DNA from: CAUZIZ01 sp965222655
Lineage (GTDB): Bacteria > Acidobacteriota > UBA6911 > RPQK01 > JAJDTT01
NCBI GenBank assembly: GCA_965222655.1
Contig: CBDCUP010000019.1
Location: forward strand, 124,001 to 188,000
Reading direction: 5' to 3'
Length of the DNA: 64,000 bases
A program made the position numbers and the translations under genes. Position 1 is the stretch's first letter, and the number at the start of each line of letters is the position of its first letter. The notes beneath the pieces are model-generated. The model was given only the letters and a program-made list of their open reading frames with translations, did not search any database and was not told where the DNA came from. Positions 61,191 through 64,000 of this stretch are shown here, piece after piece.

Positions 61191-61583
61191 ATGGCCAAAT
61201 TGCTTTTTCTCTTCATCCTGGTTCCGGCCCTGGAACTGGCGCTTCTCATAGAAGTAGGGCAACACATCGGAACCCTCAACACGTTGCTACTGATAGCGGT
61301 TACGGGTGTCGTGGGAGCCTCTCTGGCTCGCCGTCAAGGCCTGGGGGTCCTTCGTCGAGTGCAGTCGGAGTTCGACCAGGGCCGAATTCCCTCAGACTCG
61401 ATCGTGGACGGCGTCATCATCCTACTATCGGGCGCGCTGCTGATTACCCCCGGACTTCTCACGGATGCGCTAGGCTTTCTCTGCCTGGTGCCAACTACCC
61501 GAGCGATGATCAAGTCCCTGCTCTGGCGCTGGCTTGAACGCCACCTCCGGGCGGGTCGGGTCGACTTCCCGTCCCAGGTATAA
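61191..61583 (+). CDS. fxsA: FxsA-family membrane protein
   Basis: A 130-residue protein with helices at about 3-20, 25-43 and 73-97. LFLFILVPALELALLIEVGQ, IGTLNTLLLIAVTGVVGASL and ALLITPGLLTDALGFLCLVP are the FxsA pattern. In E. coli it reduces F exclusion of phage T7; its normal role is unknown. It ends the apbE transcript, and a TIR element copy starts 50 bp later. Confidence 0.88.
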   Translation: MAKLLFLFILVPALELALLIEVGQHIGTLNTLLLIAVTGVVGASLARRQGLGVLRRVQSEFDQGRIPSDSIVDGVIILLSGALLITPGLLTDALGFLCLVPTTRAMIKSLLWRWLERHLRAGRVDFPSQV

Positions 61584-61633
61584 GCAGTCCTTCCTTCGGA
61601 GTTCGCTTGTTCGATATTCTCCGGCTACACATC

Positions 61634-61814
61634 TAGCCCGCATTTCTCATACCCGGTCGTCGCGAGAGACCGAAAGCGCCGTCCTGACAAGGCTTGCGAC
61701 CGAGGCCCCCGCAGTCGTACTTTAGCAGTACGTCGAGGAGGCCGACGGAGCATAACGCAGTCAGGGCGGATGATTGCGGCCTCGCAGCAGACTGGGTGTG
61801 AGAAATGCGGGCTA
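61634..61814. repeat. 180-bp element with 16-bp terminal inverted repeats, copy 5
   Basis: Same ends as copy 2 (TAGCCCGCATTTCTCA and TGAGAAATGCGGGCTA) and nearly the same inside (one visible change TTTGACAG to TTTAGCAG). It lies right against the IS4-type element, so the insertion sequence may have entered next to it or the two may share an insertion hot spot. Confidence 0.9.
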
Positions 61815-61851
61815 GCTCTGCCCTTTACCCGTAATTCGGTACAGGACAAAG

Positions 61852-62022
61852 TCATGTTTCTGGGTCTCCCAGAGCGAAGCCTTCACACAGGAGCCGGAGG
61901 TGTGAATAGCCCTGCCATATCAACTCATGACCCGGGGGCGCATCCTGGTTGCGTCCTAGGTATCCTCCGATGCGCGCCACCAGCCGTACCGCCTCACCCA
62001 GCTGCGAGGGCGGGTTCAAGCT
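61852..62022 (-). other. C-terminal end of the IS4-type transposase in the -1 frame
   Basis: Directly after the A9 run (62022-62030) the -1 frame reads SLNPPSQLGEAVRLVARIGG, YLGRNQDAPPGHELIWQGYS and HLRLLCEGF, then TGA at 61854-61852. This is the standard Tn5/IS4 C-terminal segment, about 56 residues. Ribosomal or transcriptional slippage on A9, or one missing A in the sequence, would join it to the main frame. Confidence 0.8.
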
Positions 62023-64000
62023 TTTTTTTTGGCGTAGGCCCCCAGGACATGGAGTTCAAGATCCGAGAAGAGCACCTCGGCGGGCAGTTCCGGGGTTTCT
62101 CTGCCCAGCAGAGTCATCAGCATAATCCGCCAGGCGATGACCAGGTTGATCGCAATCGCCCGGCTGAGGCGCTCGGCGCTTCGGTGGGCGATCTCTTCGA
62201 TGCGGCAGCCGGACTTCAGCACCCGGTGCCAGTCTTCAATGCGCCAACGCAGGCAATACCAGCGTAGGCATTGAACCGCCGCTTCGGGCGAGGCGAGAGT
62301 GGCGGTAGTCAGAAGGAACCACTCGATGGCTTCGGTTCCCGCAGGCGGAGAGTCCTCCCGCGCCTGAATCACCCAGATCTCGATGGGCTCCTTATCCGGG
62401 TAATATTTCGGGGGGCGAAGTTGGATCCGCCGATAGCGGACCGAGAGCTCCGCCCGGCGGCGGGGCCTCTGGGGCCGGGCCTTTCGCTTACTGAGCTTGG
62501 GCCGAGCGCTCTGGCGCGGCACCTGGACGCGGACCTGGGTCTGTACCGGCTCCTGTACGAGCGCTTCGAAAAGCTTGAACGGCTCCTCCGTGATGCCGCG
62601 GTTGTGTTGGGCGCGCACCAGTAGGTCGACCCCCGGGTAACGGCGTTGCTCCTCGAACAGCTCGAAGATATCCGCTTCCCGGTCGCAGACGTTGATCAGT
62701 CGCGTCTGGGGCATTTGGGCCGCCACTTCTCCGAGCTCGCGCAGCGCTTGAATCCAGCAGAAGGTCTGTTTTTCCTCGATCGGGATGGCCCAGCTCGGTC
62801 GCTTCTCTTGCGGCGATTTCAACTGCGGCGCCAGACACTGGGCGCGCAAGACCCCCAGCGGAAGTCCATTGGGGGCCACGGCCAAGGTCGAATGCAGGTG
62901 CAATCCCCGACTCTGGGCGCCGGTCTGGTTGCTGCCGATCACTCCCAGACCTTCACACTGAGCCAGGCTCGTATAGTCCAGATCGGTGCCGTCCTGCAGG
63001 CACAACACGGTGCGCTGCCCCTGCATGCGCCGCAGGGTGCGTTGCCGGTGAGGCTGCAGAATCTGGGGCAGGCTCACCGCGGCCTCGTCCGGGTGGTCGA
63101 TCAATCGGTAGTAGGCCTTGACCGCCGGCCAATCCCCCTGGGCCACCCCGCTAAAGGCACGACCCGGTTCCTGCGCCTTGGACTCCACAATGTTCACCAG
63201 TCTTCGGCTCAGCCGCGCGTCCCCCAGCGGCGCGCCGCCAAACTCCTCTTCCGCCCAACTCTCGGCCTCGACCCCCTGGGCCGGAGCCAGCGGCCCCAAG
63301 CCGGCCCCCTCGGCCAACCCCAGGCGGGCGCGGAACTCCGGCTCCAGCGCATACACATAGATGTCCTTGATCGTTTCCTCCCGCTGGGTGAAACGATCCT
63401 GCCGACCCCGACCCTGGGTTCGGCCCACCCGGGTCCAGTTCGCTGCCCGATAGGATGCCCCCGAAAACCGGCTCGTGTCTACAAAACTCTCGACCAACCA
63501 GGGACGGTACCCATAGCGCTGCTCGAAGTCTTCGGCCAGCCGCTGCAGGCTCAGGCTCAACACCCGCGAGGCCAGGTTCTGACACTGCACGCTGGGTCGG
63601 ATCAGAAAACGGCTCAGGCACACGACCCCGTGCAGATGGGCGCGCCTTTGCTCCGCATCCCAACCGATCCAGCGGTCCCGGTCCACGAGTTGCAACGCCG
63701 CGGCGGCAAAGCCCAGGCCCCCCAGCCAGCCGTGCTCGGAGCCGAGCAGATAGCGCAGCTGCCGTCCCACCAAGGGCCCAGCCCCCAGCGGATGCTCTTC
63801 GATCATCAGCTCGTTCCAGATCCGCATCTGCCCCGGCTCGCCCACCCCGATCAACTCCAGCCCCCGCACCTCCCCCACCTGCTCGGGCACCCCGATCGGC
63901 TCCTCCACTGGAGCCGCCAACCGTCGCGGACGGGGCGCCCCTTTCTGGATCCGTGGGGGCGGCAGCCGAAAACAGCCCTTCGCTTCCAGCTCCCGCAACG
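62016..64000 (-). CDS. IS4-family (Tn5-type) transposase fused to an N-terminal DruA/DUF4338 domain, partial
   Basis: 661 codons are visible and the 5' end lies outside the window. The first ~215 residues match DUF4338/DruA: IRIW-like MRIWNELMIEEHPLGAGPLV, GRQLRYLLGSEHGWLGGLGF, IRPSVQCQNLASRVLSLSLQ and VESFVDTSRFSGASYRAANW. From about 225 a Tn5-like DDE transposase follows: WAEEEFGGAPLGDARLSRRL, first Asp in LCLQDGTDLDYTS, second in INVCDREADIFELFEEQRRY and the YREK motif WYCLRWRIEDWHRVLKSGCR. The frame stops at 62016 just after an A9 run; the conserved end lies in the -1 frame. Probably active or recently active. Confidence 0.9.
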   Translation of the reverse strand, partial: LRELEAKGCFRLPPPRIQKGAPRPRRLAAPVEEPIGVPEQVGEVRGLELIGVGEPGQMRIWNELMIEEHPLGAGPLVGRQLRYLLGSEHGWLGGLGFAAAALQLVDRDRWIGWDAEQRRAHLHGVVCLSRFLIRPSVQCQNLASRVLSLSLQRLAEDFEQRYGYRPWLVESFVDTSRFSGASYRAANWTRVGRTQGRGRQDRFTQREETIKDIYVYALEPEFRARLGLAEGAGLGPLAPAQGVEAESWAEEEFGGAPLGDARLSRRLVNIVESKAQEPGRAFSGVAQGDWPAVKAYYRLIDHPDEAAVSLPQILQPHRQRTLRRMQGQRTVLCLQDGTDLDYTSLAQCEGLGVIGSNQTGAQSRGLHLHSTLAVAPNGLPLGVLRAQCLAPQLKSPQEKRPSWAIPIEEKQTFCWIQALRELGEVAAQMPQTRLINVCDREADIFELFEEQRRYPGVDLLVRAQHNRGITEEPFKLFEALVQEPVQTQVRVQVPRQSARPKLSKRKARPQRPRRRAELSVRYRRIQLRPPKYYPDKEPIEIWVIQAREDSPPAGTEAIEWFLLTTATLASPEAAVQCLRWYCLRWRIEDWHRVLKSGCRIEEIAHRSAERLSRAIAINLVIAWRIMLMTLLGRETPELPAEVLFSDLELHVLGAYAKKKA

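Larger units (their letters stand above)
61820..64000 (-). mobile_element. IS4/Tn5-type element with DruA domain, continues beyond the window
   Basis: The transposase (62016 to the right edge) and its frameshifted C-terminal end (to 61852) set the element. The 3' terminus probably lies between 61815 and 61851. Its other end is outside the window, so terminal repeats and target duplications cannot be checked. Confidence 0.7.

Noticed and set aside
62016..64000. A Druantia defence island, because of the DruA domain
   Set aside because: The DruA domain is in the same chain as a DDE transposase with an intact YREK motif, and no druB-druE genes are visible. Insertion sequence is the better reading. 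The DNA beyond 64000 could change this.

Overview
The window reads as chromosomal DNA of a diderm bacterium with a mid-to-high GC content. Kdo activation (kdsB), an MsbA-like exporter and many Tat or Sec signal peptides point to an outer membrane. The gene order yicC-gmk-rpoZ-coaBC-era-udg, together with Tat-signal oxidoreductases, cupins and kelch proteins, resembles Acidobacteriota or a neighbouring uncultured phylum. This is inference from gene content only. No rRNA, tRNA or CRISPR array was recognised.

Layout. 0.5-13.8 kb: PLP-dependent sulfur amino-acid enzyme, CopD-like and ICMT-like membrane proteins, a broken ZIP transporter, kdsB-pyrG, a DUF697 GTPase, a JAMM protease, priA and a kelch protein. 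12-24.4 kb: a decay and mobile zone with remnants of an IS30 transposase, an enolase-superfamily enzyme, a SnoaL-like protein, an exported hydrolase-like protein and a response regulator cut off next to an IS91-type element. In the middle of it sits an intact three-gene module (nucleotidyltransferase, methyltransferase, CDP-alcohol phosphotransferase) that could build a modified phospholipid headgroup. 24.4-31.3 kb: the core operon yicC to udg and an MsbA-like ABC exporter. 31.4-44.9 kb: catabolic genes (SDR, PhyH oxygenase, HpcH aldolase, 2-hydroxyacid dehydrogenase, cupin, Gfo/Idh oxidoreductase, amino-acid oxidase, HAD/PurM-like fusion, amidase, GNAT, BASS transporter). 45.5-52.4 kb: secreted hypotheticals, an M24 peptidase, an amidohydrolase and a paired M16 protease. 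52.7-61.6 kb: tdh-kbl threonine catabolism with an SDR, a PqqD/HprK-like pair, pdxA, an FGE-domain protein, ApbE and FxsA. 61.8-64 kb: an IS4/Tn5-type transposase fused to a DruA (DUF4338) domain, running off the window edge.

The most unusual property is the intergenic DNA. At least four repeat families recur: a ~180-bp element with 16-bp terminal inverted repeats (four good copies, one decayed), a composite repeat with a constant flank and interchangeable hairpin cores, an A/T-rich inverted repeat, and purine/pyrimidine hairpins. One repeat supplies the tdh stop codon and another a probable ribosome binding site. The IS4-type transposase needs a -1 frameshift on an A9 run to reach its conserved C-terminus.
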